Positions 1 through 7,708 of a stretch of DNA of 13,321 nt are shown piece after piece. The number at the start of each line of letters is the position of its first letter. The stretch's first letter is position 1. This stretch comes from Limnoglobus sp. GTDB lineage: Bacteria > Planctomycetota > Planctomycetia > Gemmatales > Gemmataceae. The notes beneath the pieces were generated by a model, which saw nothing but the letters and a program-made list of their open reading frames with translations, was not told the DNA's origin and did no database searches. The stretch lies in the NCBI GenBank assembly GCA_025353985.1, contig JANXNT010000229.1:1-13321 (forward strand). The letters run 5' to 3'. Both the position numbers and the translations under genes were made by a program.

Positions 1-17
1 GACCTAAAATCGACCGT

Positions 18-59
18 GCGCGCCCTTTCTGTGTCATTGCGCGTCCTTTCTGTGTCATT
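18..59. repeat. Two-copy tandem repeat, 21-bp unit
   Basis: Copies at 18-38 and 39-59 abut exactly and differ at one base (C to T in the sixth position of the unit). Each copy contains CCTTTCTGTGTCATT or its one-base variant. The array may extend leftwards beyond the window, although bases 1-17 do not continue it. Function is unknown: it could be a duplicated protein-binding site or simple replication slippage. Confidence 0.85.
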
Positions 60-339
60 TGGGGGCACTTTTGGGTACGTCCGTGACAGTGTGCAAAAGT
101 CGACTTACGTCAAATAATCTAAAACTTATTGACTTCGCGAAATCGTGTGGGTGAGTGACGAATTGATTGTTGATTAGATCATTATTGTCGTCAACCGCAT
201 CGCGCCTCGCGCTTCGTAGTGCCTACAGGGCGCGGCGAAATGCCGATTCCGAAATCCTGCAAATCCTGTCAACGTATCTTAACAATCACACATTCCGGAA
301 TTTTTGGCCTAAAAATCGGCACCTTACGCTTAATCCGAT

Positions 340-353
340 AGATCGCCCGATCT
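340..353. repeat. Palindrome AGATCG-CC-CGATCT
   Basis: Perfect six-bp arms around a two-bp spacer, ending 38 bp before the nuclease start codon. The position would suit an operator or a small mRNA hairpin, but a palindrome of this size can arise by chance and no second copy is seen in the window. Confidence 0.35.
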
Positions 354-391
354 CCCATTGCGTCGTCGCTCATTTTCGAGGAGTTACGCGG

Positions 392-1270
392 ATGCTTCCC
401 TTCAAACGGTTGTTCGCAATTCTGTTGCTGGCCGGTATCTGGCCGCTTTCGTCGGCGTCCCCCGCATTCGGCTGGGGCAAAGACGGGCACGAGATTGTCG
501 GCAAAGTTGCGGATAAACACCTGTCGGCACAAGCTCGGCAAGCGGTCGAAGAGTTGCTCGTTGACAACCAATTCACGTCGCTTTCCGATGGGCGTTTGCC
601 GAACTGGGCCGACGCGATTAAAAGCAGTGCCGTATATCGGACCAAGTACCCGAAGATGAACGAGTGGCACTATATCGACATTGATGTGAAGTTGGAAATC
701 GGCACCGTGACCGTCGATCCGATGGTGAACAGTAGCAACAATGTGCTTGCGGCCATTAACAAGTTTCAAGCCATTCTGAAAGACCCCGTTCAGCCCGCGC
801 GCGATCGCCGGGAAGCCTTGTTTTTCATCGCGCATTTCGTCGGCGATTTACACCAGCCGCTGCACTCCGCCGAGCGCGATAACGATCGCGGTGGCAACCT
901 CGTTCGCGTGCAACTCGATGCGACGGATCGCCACGTGAAGAACCTCCACAGCGTCTGGGATACCGATTTCGTCAAAGACGCTTTTGGGCCGATGTCGCTC
1001 GCCGATTATGCCACGCGGCTGACGAACACACTCAGCACCGAGAAGCGAAAAGAGTATCAGAAAGGCACCGTCGCAGACTGGATTCTCGAATCGCACAAGA
1101 TCGCCCGCGAGAAGGTTTATAAGGACAAAGGCGTCGAAATCCCAGCACCGGGCACGCCGTTCAAACTCTCGACCGATTACCAAATCGAAGCCGCCGAGAT
1201 CGTCGAAACACAACTGACCAAAGGCGGCGTCCGGTTGGCGCAATTCCTGAACGCCACGTTCAAGGAATGA
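392..1270 (+). CDS. Secreted S1/P1-type zinc nuclease
   Basis: Predicted exported phosphodiesterase that cuts single-stranded DNA/RNA and releases nucleotides, 292 aa. The ATG at 392 is chosen because GAGGAG sits at 378-383 with 8 nt spacing and a signal peptide begins there; a longer upstream open frame is not supported. The signal peptide (1-27) ends in AFG, so cleavage would leave Trp28 as the mature N-terminus. This matters because in P1 nuclease the N-terminal Trp binds zinc. All nine ligands of the trinuclear zinc site can be matched: W28, H33 (WGKDGHE), D74, H93 (EWHYID), H148, D152 and H158 (HFVGDLHQPLH), H186 and D190 (LHSVWD). Length is normal for the family. It is followed after 39 bp by a secreted protease in the same direction, so the two may be co-transcribed and act together on extracellular DNA and protein. 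Family assignment is firm; substrate preference is not visible. Confidence 0.95.
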   Translation: MLPFKRLFAILLLAGIWPLSSASPAFGWGKDGHEIVGKVADKHLSAQARQAVEELLVDNQFTSLSDGRLPNWADAIKSSAVYRTKYPKMNEWHYIDIDVKLEIGTVTVDPMVNSSNNVLAAINKFQAILKDPVQPARDRREALFFIAHFVGDLHQPLHSAERDNDRGGNLVRVQLDATDRHVKNLHSVWDTDFVKDAFGPMSLADYATRLTNTLSTEKRKEYQKGTVADWILESHKIAREKVYKDKGVEIPAPGTPFKLSTDYQIEAAEIVETQLTKGGVRLAQFLNATFKE

Positions 1271-1309
1271 TGGTGTGTCGCGAATTTGTTCCACTTCCCT
1301 GGAGTCAAT

Positions 1310-2515
1310 ATGTTCGGAATCAAAGTGTTATCGCCACTGATCGCGGTCGTGTTCTGTGTGTCCATCGCGGCTGGCCAGGAACGCGGCGCGGCTAAAGACG
1401 CGCTGACAGCAGTCAAAGGGCGTGAAATACTCGAAGAACTCCGACTGCGCGAAGCGACGGCGATCAAGGTGAAGCCCGAGGCGAAAGAATGGTCTAGGAA
1501 TCTCAAGCCAGACGGACTGTACAAAAATGCGTTCTCCAAGCTCGAAGCCGGCGAACTGACCGCGAAAGTGAAGAGCAGCAATCTGAAAGGGTTTACATCG
1601 ACGGCGCTGTTTGCCGAACTCAACAAGCGCGCTGTATCGAAGGGAATTTTTGGCTCGGACGACCGGCAAGATCTCTTTCGGATCGAGATGCAACGGGCGG
1701 AACTGATCGCTGTGGGGGCCGACACCAAGTTCTTCGATGGTATTCTGAAGAATGCCTCGGCCGTCTGTTGCCTCGTCAAAGCGGGTCAACTCAGCGAAAC
1801 CGGTTCTGGCCTGATGAAAATGGCCACGAGTCCGTTTTCGGAATCGCAGAACGACACGATCCGGCTTTGTCCCACAGAACGCTTTTTCTCGCAGCCAACC
1901 GGCGCATTCTGCACTGGATTTCTAGTAGCCCCCGACGTCGTCATGACGGCAGGGCATTGCGTAAAACCGGCGGACGTCGCGAACGCGCGCTTCGTGTTCG
2001 GTTTTCGCATGACGGACGCAACGATAGCCGTTACCGCCTTCCCCAAAAACGATGTCTACAAGGGCATGACGATTCTCGGCCGTGCTCTGGATAGTGTCAC
2101 TGGCGAGGACTGGGCGATGGTGCAACTCGATCGACCCGTTGCGAACATTACTCCGATGAAGTTTCGCAAGGACGGCAAAATTGCAAACGCCACCGACATC
2201 TACGTAATCGGATTTCCGACAGGTCTGCCTTGCAAGGTATCGACGAATGCAAAAGTCAGCCTCAACACCGATGCGTTCGTATTCAACGGCAACCTCGATA
2301 CCTATGGCGGCAACTCTGGCTCACCCGTCTTCAATGCGATCACGCACGAAATTGAAGGTATTCTCGTTCGCGGTGGACAAGACTTCCAGTTCGTGACCAA
2401 CAGCCTCGGCGGGTGCATTCAGTCCGTCGTTCTTGCCGATTCGGAAGGTAACGAAGCCTGCACGCGCGCCACCGTCTGGGCAAGCAAAGTTCCCGTCGTC
2501 GTCCCGACGAATTAG
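1310..2515 (+). CDS. Secreted trypsin-like (V8-type) serine protease
   Basis: Predicted exported endopeptidase of the chymotrypsin/trypsin fold, 401 aa. The ATG at 1310 has a GGAG site at 1301-1304 (5 nt spacing) and opens a typical signal peptide (about 1-22, ending SIAAG); a TTG further upstream at 1286 is not needed. The catalytic triad is visible: H216 in MTAGHC, D267 in EDWAMV and S336 in GGNSGSP. The motif IFGSDDR before the catalytic domain resembles the maturation-site region of glutamyl endopeptidase/V8-like enzymes, so the first roughly 120 residues are probably a propeptide or separate helical domain. GGNSGSP has Asn where many trypsins have Asp (GDSGGP), common in the V8-like branch. 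Cleavage specificity cannot be read from sequence. The gene lies between a secreted nuclease and a secreted subtilase on the same strand. Confidence 0.92.
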   Translation: MFGIKVLSPLIAVVFCVSIAAGQERGAAKDALTAVKGREILEELRLREATAIKVKPEAKEWSRNLKPDGLYKNAFSKLEAGELTAKVKSSNLKGFTSTALFAELNKRAVSKGIFGSDDRQDLFRIEMQRAELIAVGADTKFFDGILKNASAVCCLVKAGQLSETGSGLMKMATSPFSESQNDTIRLCPTERFFSQPTGAFCTGFLVAPDVVMTAGHCVKPADVANARFVFGFRMTDATIAVTAFPKNDVYKGMTILGRALDSVTGEDWAMVQLDRPVANITPMKFRKDGKIANATDIYVIGFPTGLPCKVSTNAKVSLNTDAFVFNGNLDTYGGNSGSPVFNAITHEIEGILVRGGQDFQFVTNSLGGCIQSVVLADSEGNEACTRATVWASKVPVVVPTN

Positions 2516-2641
2516 TTCGCCGAGTTCAAACCAGAATAAGTGGCGGCGAATAATTGATTTGACTCCGCACGTTTGGATTGAATTGTAAGTGGCGTTTCCG
2601 AATTTGCCCTTTCCCAGATGGTTGTCTTCCAGGAGTGTTCC
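2516..2641. other. Spacer between the two protease genes
   Basis: A 126-bp gap. AGGAG at 2631-2635 sits 6 nt before the ATG at 2642 and decides the subtilase start over the in-frame ATG at 2618. A TTGACT at 2559-2564 could be a -35 element but no good -10 follows at normal spacing, so a separate promoter is possible but unproven. No hairpin plus T-run terminator is visible. Confidence 0.4.
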
Positions 2642-4480
2642 ATGACTCGATCCATTCACACGTTATTCGTGGCCGCATTCGCGGTTGGCGCGGCGGTGGT
2701 GCTGCAATTGCCAGCGGTGGGCCAGAAGTTGCCTCCGCCGAAAACCGGACCGACCGCCACGCCAAAGGAACGGTATGAGCCGATCAATGAACCGGTTAAA
2801 CGCGATGTGAACGTCCGCGTGGGCAAGGACAAACCGGTTCCGGAGAGTTTGAAGAAATACCTCGTTCCCGATGGCAAACTCGCGAATGCCCGGTTGAAGA
2901 TCGACGCCGCCGATACAACGGCCGTGGCAGACGCCTTGAACAATGTCGATTTCCATGCGGAACTCGATCGTCCGAAGGGGCTTACGCCGAATTTCGTGGT
3001 CGTCCCTAACAACATCGATGCTCGCATTTCGCACAATGTCCCGGAGTTTTATGTCGACTTTCCGCAGCGCGGCGCGAAAGTGGCCGTCGCAGTATTCGAC
3101 CAAGGGCTCATCCTTGCTACTCATCAGGAATTCGTGAAAGATGGCGTCAGTCGGATCGTCGCGAAAACCACGAGAGCCACCGCACGCCACTCGACTCACT
3201 GTGCGGGCACGGTGGGGGCTGTCGGCGTAAAACCGATCGCCATCGGTATGGCCACGATGGTGAAAATCTTCAGCTACGATTGGTTCCACGACTCGCAGGA
3301 GTTGCTCAACGACGCGGACAATTTCCAGGTATCGAGCCATTCATACGGGCCACTTTCCGGTTGGGTGCTAGGAAACCCAATGGCCGGGTGGAACTGGTGG
3401 GGCGGCCTCAACGCCAACGAGGATTCGCGCTACGGTAAGTACACCGACGATTGCAGTCAGTTCGACGAAGTGCTATTCCAGAAACCGAATGTGACCACGT
3501 TCTTCGCTGCGGGGAACGATCGTGGCAACGCCCCGCTCAGTCAACCAACGACGCATTTCGTCGTCGAAACGAACTCGTTTTCGTCGAAAGTTCGCCCACG
3601 AATCGGTGGCGCGACCGGCCTCGATAGCATCTCCGGTACGGGATTAGCAAAGAACGTGATCTGCATCGGTGCCGTCAACGACATTCCGCAAGGGGCGGGC
3701 ACGAACGCGATCCAGATTACCTCGTTCTCCGGTGTCGGACCTGCCGACGATGGCCGTATCAAACCCGACCTCGTCGCGAATGGTTTTCAACTCGTTTCCA
3801 CATCAAACGCATCGAACACCGCCTACGTCGAGATGAGCGGGACATCAATGGCCACACCGACGGCGGCGGGCATCGGGGCGCTGTTGTGCGAGCTTTACAA
3901 AGACACGAACTCCCGTGCTGCGACATCGGCAGAAATCAAGGCGACACTCATTCACACAGCGCGCGATGGTGGAATCGCTGGCCCCGACCCGCAGTACGGT
4001 TGGGGGTCGATCGATGCCCTTGCGGCGGGCAAACTGATTCAAGGCACGCAGGGCAAACTCATCGACGATCCGAGCAAGAACAGCGTCGGCGTCAACGAGA
4101 CCAAAACGTACAAGATGGCCGCCAACGGCGAACCGATTCGCGTCACGGTCGTCTGGACCGACCCCGCGGCGGCACCGAACCCTGGTGGCGTCGACGATGC
4201 GACGCCGGTGCTTCAGAACGACCTCGATGTCCGCCTCATTTCGCCAACGGGAACGGTCTTCCAGCCATACAGTTTGGACCTCGCAAATCTCTGGAACACC
4301 ACAACGGGTCTGCCCAACCCGGCACGAAAGGATCGCGAGAATCGCGTCGATAACGTCGAAGTCGTGGACGCATCGAGCGCCGCCGGCGAGTGGAAAATCG
4401 AAGTGAAAGCGTTCAAGCTGAAGGTCGGCGCGAAGCAATCGTTCGCACTCGCCGTCACCGGGCTGAAGCCGGTGGAGTAA
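2642..4480 (+). CDS. Secreted subtilisin-like serine protease (S8, KP-43-like)
   Basis: Predicted exported subtilase, 612 aa. The start at 2642 follows AGGAG with 6 nt spacing and opens a signal peptide (about 1-27, ending PAVGQ). The catalytic residues are D153 (VFDQG), H183 (RHSTHCAGT), oxyanion Asn292 (AAGND) and S402 (SGTSMATP). The usual HGTH motif is HSTH here and the next residue is Cys rather than Val, a small departure. After the catalytic domain (about 140-455) comes a C-terminal beta-barrel with NDLDVRLISPTG and NRVDNVEVVD, features of the KP-43-like branch of S8 peptidases. Residues 28-130 are a proline- and lysine-rich linker or propeptide. It ends 11 bp before the stop of convergent pyrD. 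It probably digests extracellular protein together with the preceding protease. Confidence 0.95.
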   Translation: MTRSIHTLFVAAFAVGAAVVLQLPAVGQKLPPPKTGPTATPKERYEPINEPVKRDVNVRVGKDKPVPESLKKYLVPDGKLANARLKIDAADTTAVADALNNVDFHAELDRPKGLTPNFVVVPNNIDARISHNVPEFYVDFPQRGAKVAVAVFDQGLILATHQEFVKDGVSRIVAKTTRATARHSTHCAGTVGAVGVKPIAIGMATMVKIFSYDWFHDSQELLNDADNFQVSSHSYGPLSGWVLGNPMAGWNWWGGLNANEDSRYGKYTDDCSQFDEVLFQKPNVTTFFAAGNDRGNAPLSQPTTHFVVETNSFSSKVRPRIGGATGLDSISGTGLAKNVICIGAVNDIPQGAGTNAIQITSFSGVGPADDGRIKPDLVANGFQLVSTSNASNTAYVEMSGTSMATPTAAGIGALLCELYKDTNSRAATSAEIKATLIHTARDGGIAGPDPQYGWGSIDALAAGKLIQGTQGKLIDDPSKNSVGVNETKTYKMAANGEPIRVTVVWTDPAAAPNPGGVDDATPVLQNDLDVRLISPTGTVFQPYSLDLANLWNTTTGLPNPARKDRENRVDNVEVVDASSAAGEWKIEVKAFKLKVGAKQSFALAVTGLKPVE

Positions 4481-4491
4481 ATTTCGCGGCT

Positions 4492-5490
4492 TCAAAACTT
4501 AGGCGTTGCGCCGACCGCGCGCGCCAGCTTTGCGGCGAGGAATGGACCTTCGTAAACGAGGCCGGTGTAGATCTGGATGAGGTCCGCACCGGCGGCGATC
4601 ATGTTGCGTGCGGAGGCGATGTCGTCGATGCCGCCGCAGCCGATGAGTGCGGCGTTCGTGCCGATGCGTTCGCGAATTTCGGCCACTCGCTCGAGTGCAA
4701 GTTCGCGGAGTGGATGGCCACTTTCGCCGCACGGTTTGCCGTTGGGGTCGGTGATGGCGCGCGTGTTCGTGGCGATGATGCCGGCCGCGCCGTTCGCCAA
4801 ACAGGCATCGAGCACCGCGTGCAAATCGTGCCCCGTCAACTCCGGAGCGACCTTCACGAACAGCGGTTTCGCACCGATCACCGCACGCACTGCAAGTACC
4901 AATCGCGCCATCGCTTCTTGCGTTTGCAGTTCGCGCAAACCCACCGTATTCGGCGAACTCACATTGATGCTGATGAAGTCCGCGTACGGTGCCAGCTTCG
5001 CGGCGGCGATCGCGTAATCGGTCTCGGCGCGGTCGTTCGGCGTGTCCTTGTTTTTGCCGACGCTGATGCCGATGGGGAAAGGCGGGCGCGTAAATTGGCT
5101 GAGCCGCAAGGCCACCGCGTCGGCCCCGTGGTTGTTGAACCCCATGCGGTTGAGGATCGCGCGATCTGCGGGACGGCGGAACATGCGGGGCGGGGCGTTG
5201 CCATCTTGGGGAAGTGGCGTGACGGTGCCGAGTTCGACGAAGCCGAAACCGAACGCCCACCAGGCGAGCGGGGCGACCGCATTTTTGTCCATCCCCGCCG
5301 CCAAGCCGACGCGGTTCGGGAACGCAAGCCCGGCGACTGTCACCGGGCTGACAGTCGGCGAAACGAAGCGGTGCAACCATCGCGCGAGTGTCGGCCAAGA
5401 CGCGAGTTGGGTGGCGGCACGCAGCGCGAGATTGTGCGCATCTTCGGCATCGAGTTGAAACAACAACGGCCGGGCGAGGCGATACATCAT
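4492..5490 (-). CDS. pyrD: Dihydroorotate dehydrogenase, quinone-dependent (class 2)
   Basis: Oxidises dihydroorotate to orotate in pyrimidine synthesis, passing electrons via FMN to membrane quinone; acts at the inner face of the cytoplasmic membrane. It is 332 aa, close to the family norm. Class 2 features: the N-terminal membrane-associating helix region (YRLARPLLFQLDAEDAHNLA), AAGMDKN for FMN, the FNNHG segment, INVSSPNT with the class 2 catalytic Ser, KVAPEL, ATNTR, and the C-terminal phosphate-binding CGGI/GADLIQIYTGLVYEGP. Two ATG codons are adjacent at 5490 and 5487 and neither has a clear GGAG site, so the start may be 3 bp later. It lies 77 bp after the AraD-like gene on the same strand and may be read from the same transcript, but a pathway link to that gene is not evident. 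Confidence 0.96.
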   Translation of the reverse strand: MMYRLARPLLFQLDAEDAHNLALRAATQLASWPTLARWLHRFVSPTVSPVTVAGLAFPNRVGLAAGMDKNAVAPLAWWAFGFGFVELGTVTPLPQDGNAPPRMFRRPADRAILNRMGFNNHGADAVALRLSQFTRPPFPIGISVGKNKDTPNDRAETDYAIAAAKLAPYADFISINVSSPNTVGLRELQTQEAMARLVLAVRAVIGAKPLFVKVAPELTGHDLHAVLDACLANGAAGIIATNTRAITDPNGKPCGESGHPLRELALERVAEIRERIGTNAALIGCGGIDDIASARNMIAAGADLIQIYTGLVYEGPFLAAKLARAVGATPKF

Positions 5491-5567
5491 GGGTCGTGCA
5501 ACCGAATTTTAACCGCAGTGAATTCAGCATTGATGCTACGACTCGCACCGATTCTGCCCACTCGAAA

Positions 5568-6248
5568 TTATCCCGCCTTCTTCATCGGGAGTGCGGCGGG
5601 CAGTTGGCCGTAGCGGTTTTGGTAGCGGTCGTACCACTTGCGGGCTTCGGCTTCGGGGATCGCTTGCGGTTGCCCGAGTTGATTCGCCAGGAAGACGGTC
5701 TTCGCGACATCTTCGACCATCACGGCGGCTTTCAGTGCGGCTTTCCCGGAAGTGCCCCACGCGAACACGCCATGATTTCCCAGGAGGATTGCGGGTGCGT
5801 TCGTTCGGTAACGCAAGATCGTGCGGCCAATCTCATCGTCTTCGTTTCCCACGTACGGCGCACACGGAACCTCGCCGCCGAACTCGTCCGCGATCGCCGT
5901 GAGGCAGAGTGGAATCGGCCGGAGGCACGCAGCAAACGCGGTGGCGTAGTTGCTGTGCGTATGGATGATGCTGCGCGTTTCGGGTATGTGTTTGTACAAG
6001 TATAGGTGGTGCGATAAGTCGACGCTCGGCATGTTCGAGCCGAAGATTTTGCCCGTGTGGAGGTCGACTTTGACGATCTCCGATGGCGTGATTCGTTCGT
6101 AATCCATGCCGGACGGCTTGATGTACACGCACCCCGTATCGGGATCGTAGACCGACGCATTCCCGGAATGCATCGTTACCAATCCCGCCAACGGCAGCGC
6201 GCGATTCAAGAAGCAGGCTTGTTCCCGCAGATCGTTTTCGAGTGCCAT
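5568..6248 (-). CDS. Class II aldolase family, L-ribulose-5-phosphate 4-epimerase-like
   Basis: Zinc enzyme that by family interconverts L-ribulose 5-phosphate and D-xylulose 5-phosphate, or performs a related retro-aldol reaction on a sugar phosphate. 226 aa, the normal size. Seen: SGNASV (phosphate binding), KPSGMDY, zinc ligands H96 and H98 (HTHSNYA) and H159 (GNHGVF). D77 and D121 match the positions of the AraD acid/base residues, and the C-terminal YDRYQNRYGQ supplies the Tyr seen in AraD rather than in fuculose aldolase. The HAD motif of E. coli AraD is IAD here. The ATG at 6248 has an AGGGG site that overlaps the end of the upstream GT2 gene (3 bp between stop and start), so the two are coupled. 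No araA or araB lies beside it, so a role in arabinose catabolism is not supported by context; a fuculose- or other aldolase activity remains possible. Confidence 0.85.
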   Translation of the reverse strand: MALENDLREQACFLNRALPLAGLVTMHSGNASVYDPDTGCVYIKPSGMDYERITPSEIVKVDLHTGKIFGSNMPSVDLSHHLYLYKHIPETRSIIHTHSNYATAFAACLRPIPLCLTAIADEFGGEVPCAPYVGNEDDEIGRTILRYRTNAPAILLGNHGVFAWGTSGKAALKAAVMVEDVAKTVFLANQLGQPQAIPEAEARKWYDRYQNRYGQLPAALPMKKAG

Positions 6249-6251
6249 ACT

Positions 6252-6968
6252 TTACCCCTTTGACAAGCCACGCCGCAGCGAGAAAATATACCGGAACGTC
6301 CGCCGTATCAGCTTGAACTTGCCCCGCAGCGACCCGCCACCCTTGGCATCGCCGGCGTTGCGTTTCGCGAAAGTCACGGGCAGTTCGAGCACCTTCAAAC
6401 CCGCTTTCTTCGCTGCGTACAACACGTACAAATCGAGCGAAAAATCATCCGGTGCGGCGGTCAGACTTTCGAAAAACGTCCGGTGCATCAGCTTCGGTTG
6501 CGCGTTGATATCGTGCAACCACGTGCCGAGGGCCGCCGACGCAACGACGGACATCCCCGCCGTAAATGCCGAGTCGAACAACCCACGATGGATACGCCGC
6601 CCGCGTAGGAAACAGCGTGCCGGTTCCGCTTCGGCGAACAGTTTGTCGAAGCCGATAATCAGATCTTTCGGATCGGTTTGCAGGTCGGCGTGAGTCCAAC
6701 CGAGAAACTCGCCACGGGCCGCACGCAAACCCGAAATAATGCCGAAGCCGTACCCGCGGTTCACGGGGACGGTCACCACCCGCGCGAACTGATTTTCCGG
6801 ACGGCTGAGTTCTTCGCGGAAAACCTCCGCCGAGCCATCGGTGGAGCCGTTATCGACGAGGATCAATTCCACGTCGGCTTGCGCCCCGATCGCCTTGCGA
6901 AAATGCTCGATGAGCAGCCGCAAGTTCGGCTTCTCGTTGTAACACGGTACGATCAACGACAGTTTCAC
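6252..6968 (-). CDS. Family 2 glycosyltransferase (DPM1/GtrB-like, soluble)
   Basis: Cytoplasmic GT-A fold enzyme likely moving a sugar from an NDP-sugar to a polyprenyl phosphate or glycan acceptor. 238 aa from a GTG at 6968, with GGGAG at 6978-6982 giving 9 nt spacing. An in-frame ATG at 6977 directly abuts that GGGAG, which is too close, so GTG is preferred; it gives MKLSLIVPCYNE, the usual family opening. Motifs: PCYNE (8-12), VDNGSTDGS (38-46), NRGYGFG (70-76) and the metal-binding HADLQTDP (93-100, D95/Q97/D99). This resembles polyprenyl-phosphate sugar transferases, but the two C-terminal membrane helices of true GtrB are missing; the C-terminus is basic (KFKLIRRTFRYIF) and may touch the membrane. 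It is 3 bp upstream of the AraD-like gene. The two GtrA-type proteins further along are natural functional partners. Sugar donor unknown. Confidence 0.9.
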   Translation of the reverse strand: MKLSLIVPCYNEKPNLRLLIEHFRKAIGAQADVELILVDNGSTDGSAEVFREELSRPENQFARVVTVPVNRGYGFGIISGLRAARGEFLGWTHADLQTDPKDLIIGFDKLFAEAEPARCFLRGRRIHRGLFDSAFTAGMSVVASAALGTWLHDINAQPKLMHRTFFESLTAAPDDFSLDLYVLYAAKKAGLKVLELPVTFAKRNAGDAKGGGSLRGKFKLIRRTFRYIFSLRRGLSKG

Positions 6969-7081
6969 GAATCGCATCTCCCGAATGCACCCAGAACCGG
7001 CGTTTCTCGCCTTCGTACAATGATGCCCACGCGCTCCGCTTCGCAAAGCCTTCGCGTCGCGGCTAAACATAAGAGATACCG
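6969..7081. promoter_or_regulatory. Divergent spacer between GT2 and 2H phosphoesterase genes
   Basis: About 113 bp must hold start signals for both genes. A TACAAT at 7016-7021 resembles a -10 box for the plus-strand gene, but no matching -35 box is seen at 17 bp. GGGAG at 6978-6982 is the GT2 ribosome site. An open frame continues upstream of the GT2 start into this spacer but lacks family character. Confidence 0.35.
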
Positions 7082-7708
7082 ATGCACGCCGCATTCTTCG
7101 CCGCACTCATGCCCGACGAACGAACGTCGGCGAGGATCCAGCGATTCAAGGACTGCACCCGCGAACTCGTCGGGCCGCAACTGTACCTCGACGATCCGCC
7201 GCACACGACGGTCTATCTCGCGTCGTTTCCCATCGGCTTCGATGCCATCGCACACCTTCGCGCTGCGGTCATTCCGGCTCCGTCGCCGGTACGGTTGCAT
7301 GGCTGGCACAGTTGGGTCGGCGACCCGCTGACTGGGCGGAACACGCTCGTCTGTTCGCTGCATCCGGACGACAAGCAAATGCTGCGGCTTTGCCAACAAC
7401 ACGTCGTCGCTACGCTCGCGCCGCATCGCGATCTGGCGATGACCGAAGCGCGGTTCGCCGGTCGCGCTGATAGCCTTAGCGCAGAGCAAACGCACAACAT
7501 CCGCACCGTCGGTTTCCCGTTCCTCGGCGACGGTTGGGAACCGCACATCACCGTGGCATCGATCGCGCCCGAGCATTGGGACATCGTCCTCGGCGAGCTG
7601 CAATCGTGCCCGCCGTTCGGCCCGTTTTCGTATACGCACCTCGAAGTTTTCAAACTTCACGGCGACGAACCGACGTCGCGCGGCCGTTACGAATTCCCCG
7701 CACATTGA
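7082..7708 (+). CDS. 2H phosphoesterase / LigT-like protein
   Basis: 208-aa member of the 2H superfamily, which uses two His-x-Thr/Ser motifs to cut or join 2',3'-cyclic or 2'-5' phosphodiester bonds (RNA repair, cyclic-phosphate or nucleotide-sugar processing). Both motifs are visible: HTT at 41-43 (PPHTTVYL) and HIT at 155-157 (EPHITVAS), about 113 residues apart as expected for the internal duplication. Cytoplasmic, with no signal peptide. The ATG at 7082 has a modest AAGAGA site. It is the only plus-strand gene between the minus-strand clusters, and its last 22 bp overlap the end of the GDPD-like gene. Substrate is unknown; a role in the glycan cluster is possible but not shown. Confidence 0.85.
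   Translation: MHAAFFAALMPDERTSARIQRFKDCTRELVGPQLYLDDPPHTTVYLASFPIGFDAIAHLRAAVIPAPSPVRLHGWHSWVGDPLTGRNTLVCSLHPDDKQMLRLCQQHVVATLAPHRDLAMTEARFAGRADSLSAEQTHNIRTVGFPFLGDGWEPHITVASIAPEHWDIVLGELQSCPPFGPFSYTHLEVFKLHGDEPTSRGRYEFPAH

Larger units (their letters stand above)
1..391. other. Non-coding leader region upstream of the nuclease gene
   Basis: I see no convincing gene here. An open frame runs in from about 167 and joins the nuclease frame, but the stretch before 392 has no signal-peptide or family character, and the good ribosome site and signal peptide belong to the ATG at 392. The region holds a 21-bp tandem duplication (18-59), a six-bp-arm palindrome (340-353), a short palindrome TTCCGGAA (293-300) and a small direct repeat AAATCCTG (252-259 and 261-268). 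It is probably an intergenic control region, but no strong -35/-10 pair stands out. Confidence 0.6.

Noticed and set aside
167..391. N-terminal extension of the nuclease frame to 167
   Set aside because: No family or signal-peptide character, no ribosome site, and it would bury the clear signal peptide beginning at 392 after GAGGAG.
2559..2587. Possible sigma-70 promoter before the subtilase gene (TTGACT)
   Set aside because: No acceptable -10 box at 16-18 bp; kept only as a note in the spacer entry.
4481..4491. Bidirectional terminator between convergent subtilase and pyrD genes
   Set aside because: Only 11 bp lie between the stops and no GC-rich hairpin with a T-run is seen there or in the flanks.
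5526..5537. AGCAT-TG-ATGCT palindrome upstream of pyrD as a terminator or operator
   Set aside because: Five-bp arms with a two-base loop and no T-run; too small to separate from chance.
4499..5548. Second long minus-strand frame overlapping pyrD
   Set aside because: Same strand but a different frame, very Arg/His-rich, no family motif; shadow of pyrD.
4390..5613. Long plus-strand open frame (407 codons) opposite pyrD
   Set aside because: It is antisense to a full-length, motif-complete dihydroorotate dehydrogenase; its arginine- and histidine-rich product is typical of a shadow frame in GC-rich DNA.
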